From positions 255,501 to 319,500 of the forward strand of contig MCGE01000016.1 of assembly GCA_002105175.1 (NCBI GenBank): DNA of 64,000 nt, read 5' to 3'. The notes beneath the pieces were generated by a model that worked only from the letters and a program-made list of their open reading frames with translations, was not told the DNA's origin and did no database searches. The stretch is from Absidia repens. Taxonomy: Eukaryota; Mucoromycota; Mucoromycetes; Mucorales; Cunninghamellaceae. The position numbers and the translations under genes are program-made. This document shows positions 33,993 through 45,851 of this stretch, one piece after another (positions within the stretch are counted from its first letter, which is position 1; each line of letters begins with the position of its first letter).

Positions 33993-36900
33993 AGAGGAAG
34001 TCATTAACAACATATGTATATATATATGCGGCCACTTTTTTTTTTTTTTTTTTTTTGGCTATCTTACCCTTTTGACCAGCTTGACAATAGAATTATCCGC
34101 CGAAATAACTTGCCAAGCAAATTCCAGATCAAACATGACCATGATAACAGAGGCAATTCTTTTCGCTTCTTCATCCGTTAATACAAACGAGTCCACCATA
34201 GACATGGGCATTCGTCCAACATCGCTACCCATCACATGCTGAACGAATTTCAATAAACATAATGAAAGGCCATCCGTATCTTCGATGTCAGGGATTGTCG
34301 GCACTAAGAAAAAAAAATAACACAGATGGGTGAGACTGACATGATTGACAAACAGTTGTGTTTTTGATCCTTGATTTCTTTACCTGTCACTTCAAATGGT
34401 TCGGAAACGGCTAAAACGAGATGAGAGGTATCGTAGTGTAACTTGCATTCATAATATCCGGTTTCCCACGGTAGTTGCAATCCCTTGAACGTCACCGTTC
34501 CCTTGTTCTCTGATCCTTCAATGCCATCGATGCGTTTGTCTTCATTGCTGTTGCTGAGCCACATCCATCTGCCGTTCGATCCGACTGTAGTTACTTGTTT
34601 CATCACAGGAATGGGCGAGGGAGGTGGGGATGATGATATTCGAGGTGATGACACTGGAGTCGATTTGACCTTATAAATACCAATCCAATGGCTTTGATGA
34701 CGGTCATTCAGTTCCTTGTTCGAGTTGCCTATAATTTCCCAGTCGATTTTGATAGGATTGCCCAACGTCCATTGATGTTGCTGAGTATGAATTCTATACT
34801 GTAGATCTGTCTGTTGATTGCCAAGTAAAGGGGATGGCGATGCTGATCTTGTATTGCTTTGCTGTGTCGGGTAGAGTGGTGGATCCAGTCTGTCTTTTGT
34901 ATCCAATATCAATTGCTTCAACTCAGGTCCAACTAAATTTGAATGAAATGAATAAAAAATAAATAAATATCAAAGTCAATGTTGACAACAATATTGTAAG
35001 TCCCGCCTCATCTTACCAGCCATTGTATCGTTGACAGAGCTGACGGTTCCTTCAATGGCCTTTTCAACCTTTCCAAAGAGTTCAGTGGCATTCGTTTGAT
35101 GGTCATTGCTTTTCTGATCGGTGTCGTTGACCGGCGCCAATTTGACTAGACCTTGCAGTTTTTCAGGGAGTGTCTTGGGTATGGCACTGGCGGCAGACCG
35201 TAACGTTTTAGTCAATCCTGCTTCCAATCGTATTTGATCACCGTATAACTTCTGCATGTGGGGTCTAGATAAAATTCAAAAATAATCATATGGGTAAGCA
35301 TATCGATGATGTGCATGAGACGCCCCTCGTTTTTCGTTCCTATTTGAGCAACTAACTTACGCTTCGACATGATGTAAAAACAGCACATTTGAGAGTTGTG
35401 AAAATAATGCAAGGCCATAAATAACCCAATTGTTTGCAATCAAAGTCATTCCCCAAAAAGCAGCATGTCCCATGATTTTTTCAGGGTTGTTCAAGAATCT
35501 AAATAAGCAATAGTTAGTATTAGTAAAATACTCCTGTGAATATGTACATAACCAACTGTTTTTAATTCTTACCGATATATTCCGGTATACATCAGTGTGT
35601 TTTGGTGTTCGTCAATAAAAAAGTCACCATAAAACCACCCAAAGTCACCCAAAACTTCAAAAATAGAGACAGAGGTCCAAATATGCAAAGAGATAAAGGC
35701 CTGATCAATATCAAATAAAAAAATAAATGTTGAGTAAAAATGTTCACAATTATGTAACCTACGTTCTTTTTTTCTTTTTTTCTTATTCTTACTATTCCTA
35801 AAGTGTGTCGAAGTAAGGTTGTACCATAAGTCCAATCATCTGGGAGAGAGTATGCTTTCCAACAGGCCATAAAAAAGGTGATATAGGTCATACTAAGAGA
35901 AAGATTGAAGATATTTTTCCAGTTTTGAAAAGCATCCATTTGGTTTCCGCCCCATTTAACAAAATGCCGAGTAAAAAACTTGTTTTTCGATTGAGCCGAA
36001 AGAAGTGTTCCTAGGCCCCCAGAATAAATGATCCGCCAGATGAATGCTTGCCAAAGAGCTACCGTCATTCCAGTTTCACCAGGAAGTACCAAAGGTAGGA
36101 CAACAGAATAGACCATCACCACCAATGATACAATATCAATCGATCGAAACAAATCCAAATTCTTCAATATCACCATATCAGATCGAGACCACGAAGAGTA
36201 GATGTCACGCCCAGCATTTCGATCAAGAGCCATCATCATATTTTTGACATCGTCATCCACAGTCATGTTCACTCTAGGTTGCCTTTTCATTACTTTACGG
36301 GGGTTGTAAATCTTTTCAATATCTATGGAACAACAAATGATGTTAAAAGGGATATATTTCATTTTAAATGAAAAGGAGGTTTGCTTCTCACTTACGAGGA
36401 GTTTCGACCAGTACCAGAAAGGCAAATTGGAGAGCATGCGCAGCAATACTGACAAAAAGTACGCAATAACTAGCGCTAATCAAAGATAAACCGTAGTATC
36501 CAAAGTAGCCAATAGAATACATGGGATGAGGAGCCATTTCAAAGACACCATCAAACGTCAGCGATTGTTCGATCAAAAAGAAGAAATCACCCCAGTCTAA
36601 CAAAAAAAAAAAAAAAAAAAAAAAGAACAGTTACAGGTTCGTTTCCAACTCCTTGTATTGTTTAACAGTATATGTCACTTACACCATGCAAAATCCTTGA
36701 CCACTCGATGAGCATCCAATTTGACCCAAATATTGAAGAGAATCAGAAATAGACCAAATGACCAACGGAGTAAACCGCCCAGCATAAAATAAAACGAGGT
36801 AGAAGAGGAGGATGAGTTGAACCAGGCCAAGACAAAGAAAAAGTAGTAAGTAAAGTCATTCATCAAAATCAAATCCACTAGTTGCCGAAACAAAAGCCAT

Positions 36901-37598
36901 GTGTTGTATTCAATAGGCACTTTTTCGAATTGATAGTCAGATTCCATCTTGATAGATAATTGTCGTTTCAACCAGTAAGCCCATGAACGTTGATGTTGTT
37001 GTTGAAAGATAGAGTCATCATCATCATCATCATCATTGTTCCCTTGATCCGTACCAGACTTCTTCTCCTTCGTTATCGTCGTGCCGTTAGAATTCATGTC
37101 AAAAAGGCGATGACGACGACACCATTCCACTAGACCATTTGTATCACTTTGATATTTCAGTAGAACACCGAGACCAACATTATAGGATAGGCGCCAAAAG
37201 AGATAACCCCCAAGGAGAATGTATCTAGATATGGAGGAAGGCAGGCACAGCCATATGATAAACGGAAGACTCATGCAACCCAAGGTAGCTAAATCAAATA
37301 CGGACTTTGGTTCCAAAGGATTGAGGAGAGTCGTCACCATATCGTTTGTAGCAGGTACACGAAACACTACCAAAAGTAGATATTAGTCGTATGATACCGG
37401 TTTTTTTGTTTTGTTTTCTCTATTTCAATCAATATACTTACTTTGGCCGTTGGAAGTCTTACCAATAGAGCAGCGTTGCTTTTTCCCTTTCGTCAAATCG
37501 TCCATATTATTGAATGCTGAAGAAGTTGAAGATGGAGTATAAATTGTATCACGTTTGGGTTGACCAAAACGTTTCCTGAAAGTATTTTCTTCTTCCAT
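33813..37598 (-). CDS. CHO2: Phosphatidylethanolamine N-methyltransferase
   Basis: Ten exons (37598-37442, 37366-36683, 36596-36396, 36322-35793, 35700-35573, 35498-35361, 35264-35017, 34932-34384, 34303-34068, 33893-33813) join in frame to 983 residues, in the range of fungal Cho2. It carries out the first methylation of phosphatidylethanolamine on the way to phosphatidylcholine, in the ER. Two membrane methyltransferase modules are visible. The first (about 70-350) ends in [18 protein letters not shown] and [13 protein letters not shown]. The second (about 400-615) ends in [18 protein letters not shown] and [12 protein letters not shown]. The repeated P-M-GH/GY then E-PH-EK/QKLYG pattern is the family signature. 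A C-terminal soluble part (about 690-980) has an immunoglobulin-like region and [22 protein letters not shown]. The last intron carries A/T homopolymers (see its entry). Confidence 0.95.
33916..33991 (+). repeat. A76 homopolymer in a CHO2 intron
   Basis: 76 uninterrupted A on the plus strand, read as U76 in the CHO2 pre-mRNA, ending about 20 nt before the last 3' splice site. A tract of about 21 T (34036-34056) in the same 174-nt intron reads as A21 near the donor, so the two could base-pair. Confidence 0.95.
36602..36624 (-). repeat. T23 (sense) tract before a CHO2 3' splice site
   Basis: 23 A on the plus strand, T23 in the sense of CHO2, followed by GTTAG at the acceptor. Confidence 0.9.
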
Positions 37599-38079
37599 TA
37601 TGTTGAAAATGGAAGTTGAGTTTGATTATAAATTGAGAATAGTGTTAAAAGAAAAGAAAAACAAGAAGTAGGGGAAAAAAAAAATTGTCAGTTGAAACCA
37701 AAAAGCGGACCTTTAAATTATGGAGCAAGTTCCGCCAATTGATTACTCTATTGCATAATGATGGACTAAACTGTCGTTATTTTCCTTTTTCTAAATACAT
37801 TGCAGCAAACATATATATACAAAGCCTTTGGGAGATAATATTTTTAAGATCCTGTATACCTTCTGATAGACTTTTTTCTCACGCACTCTACAACAGCTCT
37901 ACCCCGTGGGAATAATATCTTCTTATTGTCTACTTGAAACCCAGCTGTCAAATAGTCATCATACTGTATAAATCAACAAAAGGGTCATAAACTAGGTATT
38001 CATTTATTTCATCAAACAAAACACAATATAAAAATAAATAAATAAATACACCAAAAAACTAAACTAAATAACTACCTAA
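37599..38079. other. Intergenic region upstream of CHO2
   Basis: 480 nt between the CHO2 start and the stop of the CAS1-type gene. AT-rich; nothing recognisable beyond A tracts in the CHO2 leader. Confidence 0.5.
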
Positions 38080-40818
38080 TCAAGACAATCTATTCAATAT
38101 CCCAACACCAACCAAAAATACCAGTACCTTGATTCGAGGGTCAGTGATGATTTTATAGCCAAGCGAAGGTTTTTCAATGGGTATACCGGCTTCATTGTCA
38201 TCATCATTCACTGAAATCACATTTTCAGTACCGGAAGAAGAATCACCATTTTCTTGATTGCCACCAATGCTACCCTTGTTCTTGTCATCCGTGTTGGGCT
38301 GTTGCTGATCACCTTCCACCGCTTGACCATTCGAAACTGATGATGTTGGTAAAAGTGAAAGAGGTTGGTATTCATGTGTCGGCCTAGCTCCACTCGTTCT
38401 TTGTTGTGGTTTCTTCCGCATCAAAAGGTCATTGCAGATCCATTGAGTCAAGGTTCCTGTCGTTTCACTCAGGTGATATGATACAAATATAAACAAAGTT
38501 GTAGATACCAGTAGGTTTGTATACCATCCGACAGCTGACTGCACCACCCAGGTATTAAAAGGAATCACTAGTAACAAGCCCTTTGTATCCCCAGCAAGCC
38601 ACATGTGGAATTGTCCGATGAATGTTTCCAGAGAGATCTTACCAATAAAGATGAAAAAGCGAGAAGATGTGTTACGAAGACGCACAGTAGCATTTCGTAG
38701 AACCACGAACGCCAGAATGGGAATCCATGAAACATAAGGCTGAGCACCATTATAAACAAATTTGTCTTGCCGAGTGAGTTCAAACCAAAAATACCATACC
38801 AAGGCTAAAGAAGAGACTACCAAGGCTCCCGTTTTGGTTTTGCCAAACAAAGGATGATCCATCCATTTATTTTCCATACATTTGATGTAAGCAAAAGCAA
38901 CTAACATACCAGCATACACAATAAAGCCATCCAGGGAAAGTCTGAAGCGCCACTCGCTTGCATTCCATTGGATGTTGAATAGGAAGCGCAATATGTCAAA
39001 ACAGAATTCCATGATACCAGGGGTTGAAATCAAAACCGTGGTCACTAGAGCAGCAATGGCGATCTTGGCACCCATAAAGATTGCATTCTTGTTGTTGCCG
39101 TGGCCAACATACATGGTCAAATAGATCACACCGAACCAAAACGAGACCAAAGGAGTAAAGTAATAGCTGAGATAATCAGTGTCCATCAAGTATTGCAAAA
39201 TAAACGTCAAAAAGTTCAGACGCACCATCACATTCAACACCCGAGCTAGTCCAAAATCAGCCTTTTTATAGAAGAAGGTAAAATGTCCATAACCAGTTTG
39301 GAAAAGATAGGCGGCCACCAAGATGCGCACAGCATTGTAGATCCCAGAAACACTAGAAGCGCCCAAAAAATGGTATACCAGAATGATGACCTGCATCCAT
39401 CCTTTCCATTCATCAGTTTGATCACGGTTCAAGAAGCCCAAATCCACACCTTCCTTTTTCGTTGTCTTGAGTGTCGCCAGTCCTGCCACAAACACAGTGA
39501 GCACCATAAGAATGGTAAAGGTCGATTCAGAAAAATGTTTGTGCATTTTGCCAAATAATTGTGTACGATCACCAAAATACATATAAATCACACCAAGGCC
39601 AAAGATGAATAATGCGTTGAGTACTTTTTCAGAGGGAATCAATTTGAATAATCCTAAAAAAAAAAAAAAAAAAAAAAAAAAGGTCAGATACTATTAATGT
39701 AAACCCATTTTGTTAACGCGTCGCCATCCTTCTTATTGATTTACCAGTATCACCGAGATAAAATCCAGCGGGAACAAGGATCAAAAATAAAATAAAAAAG
39801 ATATTTTGATACCAGCGCGGTTTGGGATAATGGAAGCAACACGTAGCACTATACGGAAAATGTTTGGGCCGTGCATCATTACAACGATAATTGAGCGCCA
39901 GTTGGACTTGCACATCAGTGACAACGGGATCATAATGGAGGCCATCCTGGGTGACATTATGAGAAGCATTGATGACCTTGTTCCAAGCAAACGGCACGGC
40001 AAAGGGGGTTCGAGGATGGTTGATTTTGAGTTGCTGCATTGACAAATACTCGTTCATGGCCTGCACCTTTTCAGGGGTAATGGTCGAAGATCGGTTGGAG
40101 GTAAGGCGATCGAATTGAGGCACTTCCACAGGCGATAAGATGACCGCATCGGCCACCTGCGATGATCGTTGGACGGCATTCAACACATGATCTATCCCGG
40201 CCTGCCACTCTTCCATATACGTCGTCGATTCCAGGTACCGCATGTGCCATGATCCACTCCCCACCACTAGTAAGCTTGGTCGATGATCACGGGCAATGGC
40301 TGCTGCTGCAGGTTGTTCAAAATATTGCAGTGTTCGTGTGTTGTTCAAATAAGGATCCCACCAGAATTCAAATGTCAGTTCCGGAAATTCGTATTTGCGA
40401 TCAATATGCTTTTCACCATCCGTTTCGATGTCTTGATGAATGAGTTTGGCGAATGAGAAGAATTGCTGTCGTGCGATCGAGTCACCAATATAGAGGATAT
40501 GTGAATGATTGAGACAGGTCGCCACATCGTCCGCTTTATATGTGTGCATCATACAGCCAGTGGGTTGCCATTGCTTATATGATTCGTCATCCAGCCAGTA
40601 TCCGTCGTTAAGCATGCTTTCACATTGTGTTCTGTCATTTGCATCTACGTACAGGAAAAAAAAAAAAAAAGAGATGAGTATCATGGTAATAAAAGGGGCT
40701 GAGAAGATAAATACATACCAAAAATAAACTGGGCCAAGGCAGAGAAGATGACGAGACAAAAAGTAATACAAATGCCCAATTGTAGAAACCTTGCTTGTAC
40801 TATTGCTGAAGTTCCCAT
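38080..40818 (-). CDS. CAS1: CAS1-type polysaccharide/sialate O-acetyltransferase
   Basis: Three exons (40818-40719, 40644-39745, 39653-38080) give 857 residues. A short cytosolic tail and one signal-anchor span (about residues 10-32) are followed by a lumenal SGNH-like esterase/acetyltransferase domain (34-300). This has CESMLNDGYWLDD, the nucleophile block LYIGDSIARQQFF (Ser89) and the catalytic DGLHYDPVV near its end. A multi-span acyltransferase domain (about 310-760, PF07779) follows, with VYHFLGASSVSGIYNAVRILVAAYLFQTGYGHF and GKISLETFIGQFHMWLA. The C-terminal 100 residues are polar and end with a further hydrophobic stretch. This layout is shared by Cryptococcus Cas1p and animal CASD1, which O-acetylate capsule glucuronoxylomannan and sialic acid in the Golgi. 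Here the target is probably a glucuronic-acid-rich wall polymer (inference). Confidence 0.93.
39656..39681 (-). repeat. T26 (sense) tract abutting a 3' splice site of the CAS1-type gene
   Basis: 26 A on the plus strand read as T26 in the gene sense, directly followed by AG and the third exon. Confidence 0.9.
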
Positions 40819-41276
40819 GTAAACGTATCGTTTATTTTCTTCAATGTCGCTGATTTTAAAGGAATGTGATGAGGGGGCCAAAATAAAGACAAAAAAGAAA
40901 GACGCTAGTGTGCTATTTTCAGGTTGTAGCCAAATTGAGACAAAAAGAGAAATGTCTCCAATGTTCTTCTGTCCTTTTTAAATCCCGCCAATAAGACACC
41001 AAGAAGAGAATAATTCGTTGACTGATTTTGACTGATTTTTTTGCTACGCCAGCGGCATACTCCATATTTTAAGGAGCCCTCCGATTTTTTCGTCTTTTGC
41101 ACACTCTTTTGACTTCAATTTTTTTTTTTACATGATAACGATATCATAAAGCAAACAATACCTCATTTATTCTTCTTCCTATATATGACTTTATGTAAGT
41201 CTATTTTAGTCTGTTTGGAATACATTTCCATTATGTTTACTCTTTTTTTTTTTTTTTTTTCTTATGCAGTTACGTT
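40819..41276. other. Divergent promoter region
   Basis: 460 nt between the CAS1-type gene start (-) and the GTPBP2-like start (+). It includes a T tract near 41243-41260. An upstream non-coding or short first exon of the GTPBP2-like gene is possible here, because a TATGCAG acceptor-like site lies just before its ATG. Confidence 0.5.
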
Positions 41277-43464
41277 ATGCACAGTAAACATCAAGACCAT
41301 GGTTTGAAAGATTTATGGCAGCACCACGACATTACAGGCTCCTTACCTCCTGAGGTAGATCATCAAGGAAACATTGAGTACAAAGTAAGGTCATACAAGG
41401 TATATTAAAAAATATAAAGCTAAATTTGATATCTTCCGTTATCTACGTAGTTTAAACTGGTCGAACCTTCTGAAGTACGAATGGAGCAACTCATTACTCA
41501 GTTAAAGTGGAGGTAAATATGCCCGATACCCTTCAATTATGATATTTGATGTTCGTTGACTCATGTGTTGTGATATTCCTTGTGTAAAGATTAGCTGAAG
41601 GTGAAGGGCAAGCTCTATATGAATTGGGCGTCAATGACGATGGAACTCTTACAGGTAAAAGCATCTTCTTCATCAATGTAAATAGGCATAATTGTATATT
41701 GACAAATATACATATATCTGTAGGATTGTCGGATCAAGATATGTCAACTACATTGGATACTCTACGGCGTATGGCGGAGGCGTTGAATGCTGAAGTATCC
41801 ATTGTGCGGGAAGTGAAGATCAACAACTCAATAGAAGGTGTGGACATCAGAAAATACAACAAGATGCATGGAATCAAAGATGACAATGGCGACGACAATG
41901 GCGACATTCTTAGTGATGGACATATTCATGCTGCATTACGACAACGATGTGTTATTGAAGCACTGGTACGACAAAGAACACCAATTGATCTTCCAACTTA
42001 CACCGATATTAGGATGGCAATTGTTGGCGATACTGGCAGTGGCAAATCTACTTTTCTTGCGCACATTAGTCATGGCATCAAGGACACTGGACATGGTACG
42101 GCTCGCATTAGTCTTTTACGCCATCCACATGAAATCGAGACTGGCAACACCTCCTGCATTGCTCATGAAATGATTGGCTACACAAGCGGTGGGGTTTTGG
42201 TGAACAGTGCAACTTCTTCGTCTGGTGGCGATAATGATACTGGCGCTTCTGACGATGGAGATGCTTTCCTGTATAGTGACAATGATGATCTGGAAACGTC
42301 TTCTTGGGAACAAATATGCGCTTCAAGCAGCAAAGTAGTGACTTTTCTTGATACATGTGGCCATACCAAATATCTACGGACAACCATTTCCGCTCTTACT
42401 GGTTATGCTCCTGATTATGCTATGTTGGTGGTACCTGCAACCCTCGGCTCGAATGTGATTACAAATATGACCCGGGAACATGTGTCTTTGGTATTCATGT
42501 TGGATGTCCCTCTCTGTGTGGTGGTGACCAAAATCGATTTGGCGACCAATGATCAGATCCAACGATGTGTGCAATCCCTTCAAACCTTTTTATCGTCTAT
42601 TTCTGGTGTTCGAAATCAACATCGTCGACCTGTGGTGATGTCTCCTTCAATATCAAATATAACTGAAGACAACAACAATGGACAGCAACAGTCTACCAAT
42701 GTTACCGATATTGCAGCAAGTATGATAAACGACGCATCAACGATACCCATATTTTTGGTCTCCAATGTGACAGGCGCTCACATGAACCTTGTCCATCAAT
42801 ATTTGAATGCCTTACCCAAACCGACTGTCAACAACACGATCTCGCCATTTGTGCCATCATCCCATCGAAGCCTACTTGAAGAGCCAGCGGAATTTCAAGT
42901 GGAGCAAGTCTATACCCTACCTCATGTTGGAATTGTCGTTGGCGGTGTGTTACGTCAAGGTCGCATCAACATCAACGATCCAGAATCACAGCGCACGTTT
43001 GCATTGGGGCCCAACAGTCAAGGTGATTTTATCCAGGCCACTGTCATCTCGATCCATCGACATCGTATGCCCTCCCATTATGTCCATTATGGTCAGACAG
43101 CGTCACTTGCTATTCGATTATCCCCATCGTCGTCGTCCTCCTCCTCCTCCCCAAAGTCTGAAAATGTGGACGATCAGCAGCAGCACTACCAGTCATCATC
43201 ACAACACTATCATCACCATGCATGGGGGAAAATTAAAAAAGGAATGGTTTTATTGGCGACCGACAATCATCATCATGCACCACCACCTGAAAGTTATACC
43301 ACCTTTGAAGCCAAAGTGCTTGTATTACATCATGCAACTGGATTACGACAAGGGACGTGTGGTATGTTGCGATCGGGTTTTATTCGACAACAAGCACGGG
43401 TAGTGGCGATTCACCAAGAACAATCAACAATGCAAGACAAATACGAATCATCTGCTTCTACCAA

Positions 43465-43504
<40 letters not shown>

Positions 43505-43672
43505 GATGCGATATTGAAATCTGGTCAGCAAGGCATATGTGTTTTCCAATTCCTGGGGGATCCGGAATATTTACGGTTGGACACTCAATTTCTTTTTATG
43601 GAAGGCACCTTCAAATGTTTGGGCAGTGTGACAAGACTGGTGGACAAGGTCAATGGCAAATGGATCCATTAA
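41277..43672 (+). CDS. GTPBP1/GTPBP2-family translational GTPase
   Basis: Four exons (41277-41384, 41451-41512, 41590-41654, 41724-43672) give 727 residues. The N-terminus (LPPEVDHQGNIEYKFKLVEP, then QLKWRLAEGEGQALYELGV) and the following TLRRMAEALNAE segment match the GTPBP2 subgroup. The GTPase domain has G1 GDTGSGKS (about 179-186), G3 DTCGH (about 287) and G4 TKID (about 346), with VSNVTG as a G5 region. Domain II includes EFQVEQVYTLPHVGIVVGGVL, and domain III follows. In animals GTPBP1/2 act with Pelota-type ribosome rescue and mRNA surveillance. Inserts of acidic, His-rich, Ser-rich and poly-Thr sequence (an ACT triplet run near 43467-43503) make it longer than its relatives. The ATG chosen is the first in frame after a splice-like site, so the exact N-terminus is open. 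Confidence 0.92.
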
Positions 43673-43826
43673 AAAAAAGAAATGCAGTTAGAATAATATT
43701 TTAGAACCGTCCACCTTCGACCCACCCTCCATGATTTATATTATTTACTTCTACCTCTTCCCTTCTTAATTATTGCTAGTGTTAGCTTTTTTTTATGATA
43801 TATATATATATATATATTTTTTTTCA

Positions 43827-43832
43827 AATAAA
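43827..43832 (+). promoter_or_regulatory. Candidate polyadenylation signal of the GTPBP2-like gene
   Basis: AATAAA 155 nt past the stop codon, just after a (TA)n run and T tract. Confidence 0.45.
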
Positions 43833-44008
43833 GAAGAACCCACAATTTATGTATTACACAACGGACCATTAAGACGGAATGGAGTGTTGTGTTGACTTTG
43901 AAACTCTTTATATTACCCTAGGACGTTCTTATTACGAGTAGTATGTGTGGCTTCGACCCTGTCGGGCTTTTTGTATACTGTTTTTCAATTGGAGCGATCT
44001 CAGATAGA

Positions 44009-44320
44009 TCATACCTGTTCGTTCTCCACATTGGTATCTTCCACCCATGAATCGACTTGACGCTTTTCTTCTTCTGAATTTATCAGAGAGGACTTGAAGA
44101 TGACTGGTTCTCTATGGGTACAACTAGAAGGTGTCAGTACTATTTTTACGCGAATATATTTTTTTATACTCCCTTATTATTATTACCTGAATTTTGAAAT
44201 GAAAAATAAAAAAATAAAAATATGCCTCAGAATAGAATGTATTGAATAGTGTTTTTGATAGTCGTGCTTGAGAAATTTGTGGGCAAAAGTTTGGTCAAGA
44301 GTAATCTTTTTTTTTTTTTG
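44009..44320 (-). other. Possible short two-exon gene, unrecognised
   Basis: On the minus strand, a frame with KFLKHDYQKHYSIHS and a hydrophobic IFIFLFFISKF piece ends at a GTAATA donor-like site (about 44188). After a TTCTAG acceptor (about 44133) the frame goes on as HREPVIFKSSLINSEEEKRQV and SWVEDTNVENEQV, then stops at 44009-44011. The second part looks like a genuine protein C-terminus. No ATG is found in frame upstream, so either a further exon exists or this is chance. A GTATGA after NEQ could instead be a donor. Confidence 0.22.
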
Positions 44321-44499
44321 TGATGGTGTTTCAGTACTGGGCAAAAAAAAAAAAGAAACTGGACAGGCAGCTCCGCTTAAGCTTTGATTTATTCTCCGTT
44401 TCAATTTGAAGCCACCTAAATCATCCCAATTTTTTTTTCCTGGAACCTTTTTTTTTTCTTTTTTTTGATCATTGTATAAACGATCATTGACAATTTATC

Positions 44500-45494
44500 A
44501 TGGCGAAAGAAAACAAAGCCGAAGATCTTTTGGGTTTAGACAACAGTGATAATGATTATGAATCAGACACTGGATTGGAGGAACAACAAGATACCCGATT
44601 CATCAAAAAACAGCTACGATCTATGCATGATACCGACGATTCTGACGAAGACGACGACGAGGACGACGACGACCTAGAACATGATTCTGAACAAAGTAGT
44701 GATGACGACAATGACGATGACGATTTAGGCTCGGTCAATGATGATGATGAACAAGAGGAAGAAGAGGAAGGCAATGACAATCCACTCCATGATGAGGATC
44801 AATCGCTCAAGAAACGCAAGAAGACCAAACTCAAGCCAATGACACCAGCGGAACTCGAAGAATTGGAACTGGCAAACAAACGCAGTGGTGTATGCTACTT
44901 GTCTCGTGTACCACCATTCATGACACCAAAGCGGGTCCGACTTTTATTAAGCAAATTTGCTGATCTTGGAAAATTATATCTAGCACCTGAAGGTAATAAA
45001 CAATAAGGCCATCCGGCGAGAGGAATAGGGAAGGAAAGGTTGCTTGTTTATATATATTTTATTACATACGTATATACTGATGACTAGTTCTTCGAATACA
45101 GATGCCAAAATCACTGCAAGACGACGCAAGTATTCCAAAAATAGACGGGTGAACTTTACCGAAGGATGGGTGGAATTCAAGGACAAAAAGAAAGCAAAGA
45201 CATTGGCAGAACATTTGAACATGAAACAAATTGGTAAGACATATAAATAAAACAAGATGGCTCTGGGGTGGCGGTGGTGGTGGGGAATGAATGCATATTG
45301 ATAATTTTGTGTGTGGAACTCTATGAATAGGTGGCAAACGCACATCACAGCACTATCATGAAATGTGGAATATCAAATACTTACCGAAATTCAAGTGGCG
45401 TCATCTCACTGAACAATTTGGTAAGCACAAAGGATAAAAAAAGAAGCCCAGGACTGTTAAATTCATAAACTATTCACATTCGTACTGATGGTGA

Positions 45495-45546
<52 letters not shown>

Positions 45547-45851
45547 CTAAAATAGCCTATGAAAGACGGGCTCGACAAGAACGACTTCAAGCGGAAATGT
45601 CTCAAGCCAATCGGGAAAACAAGGCATACATGCTCAATGTGGACAAGGCAAAGAAATTGGAACATATTCAAGAACGGAAACGAAAACGTGGGGAAGAATT
45701 TACTACAGACAATGGGGATGCACGACGTACTTTCAAGCAACGGACTTTGGTGGATCGTGAAGGTGCTGCTGGCAAGTCTGTTAGGAAATCATTTGATAGA
45801 GTAGAAGATAGTGGTTTGAAGAATGTTTTGGGCCAGGTGTTCGGCAAATAA
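44500..45851 (+). CDS. ESF2: Pre-rRNA processing factor Esf2/ABT1
   Basis: Four exons (44500-44992, 45102-45233, 45331-45420, 45556-45851) give 336 residues. Residues 1-115 are strongly acidic (Asp/Glu runs). The RRM-like core starts with SGVCYLSRVPPFMTPKRVR (about 132) and continues with LLSKFADLGKLYLAPED, then RRVNFTEGWVEFKDKKKAK and IGGKRTSQHYHEMWNIKYLP, then FKWRHLTEQFAYERR. This order is diagnostic of Esf2/ABT1, a nucleolar factor of the small-subunit processome that acts in early 18S rRNA cleavage with the helicase Dbp8. A basic C-terminus follows. The third intron contains a T50 run just before its acceptor. Confidence 0.96.
45497..45546 (+). repeat. T50 homopolymer in an ESF2/ABT1 intron
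   Basis: 50 uninterrupted T, followed by CTAAAATAG at the 3' splice site. The CTAA just after it could serve as a branch-point-like element squeezed between the tract and the AG. Confidence 0.95.

Larger units (their letters stand above)
43673..44499. other. Region between the GTPBP2-like and ABT1 genes
   Basis: 830 nt with a polyadenylation signal for the left gene, a (TA)n run near 43799-43816, T tracts near 44308 and 44430-44466, and a coding-like minus-strand segment described separately. Confidence 0.5.

Noticed and set aside
42807..43403. 198-codon ORF inside the GTPBP2-like gene
   Set aside because: Frame-shifted shadow of the real gene, made of His/Pro/Ser-rich nonsense from its triplet repeats.
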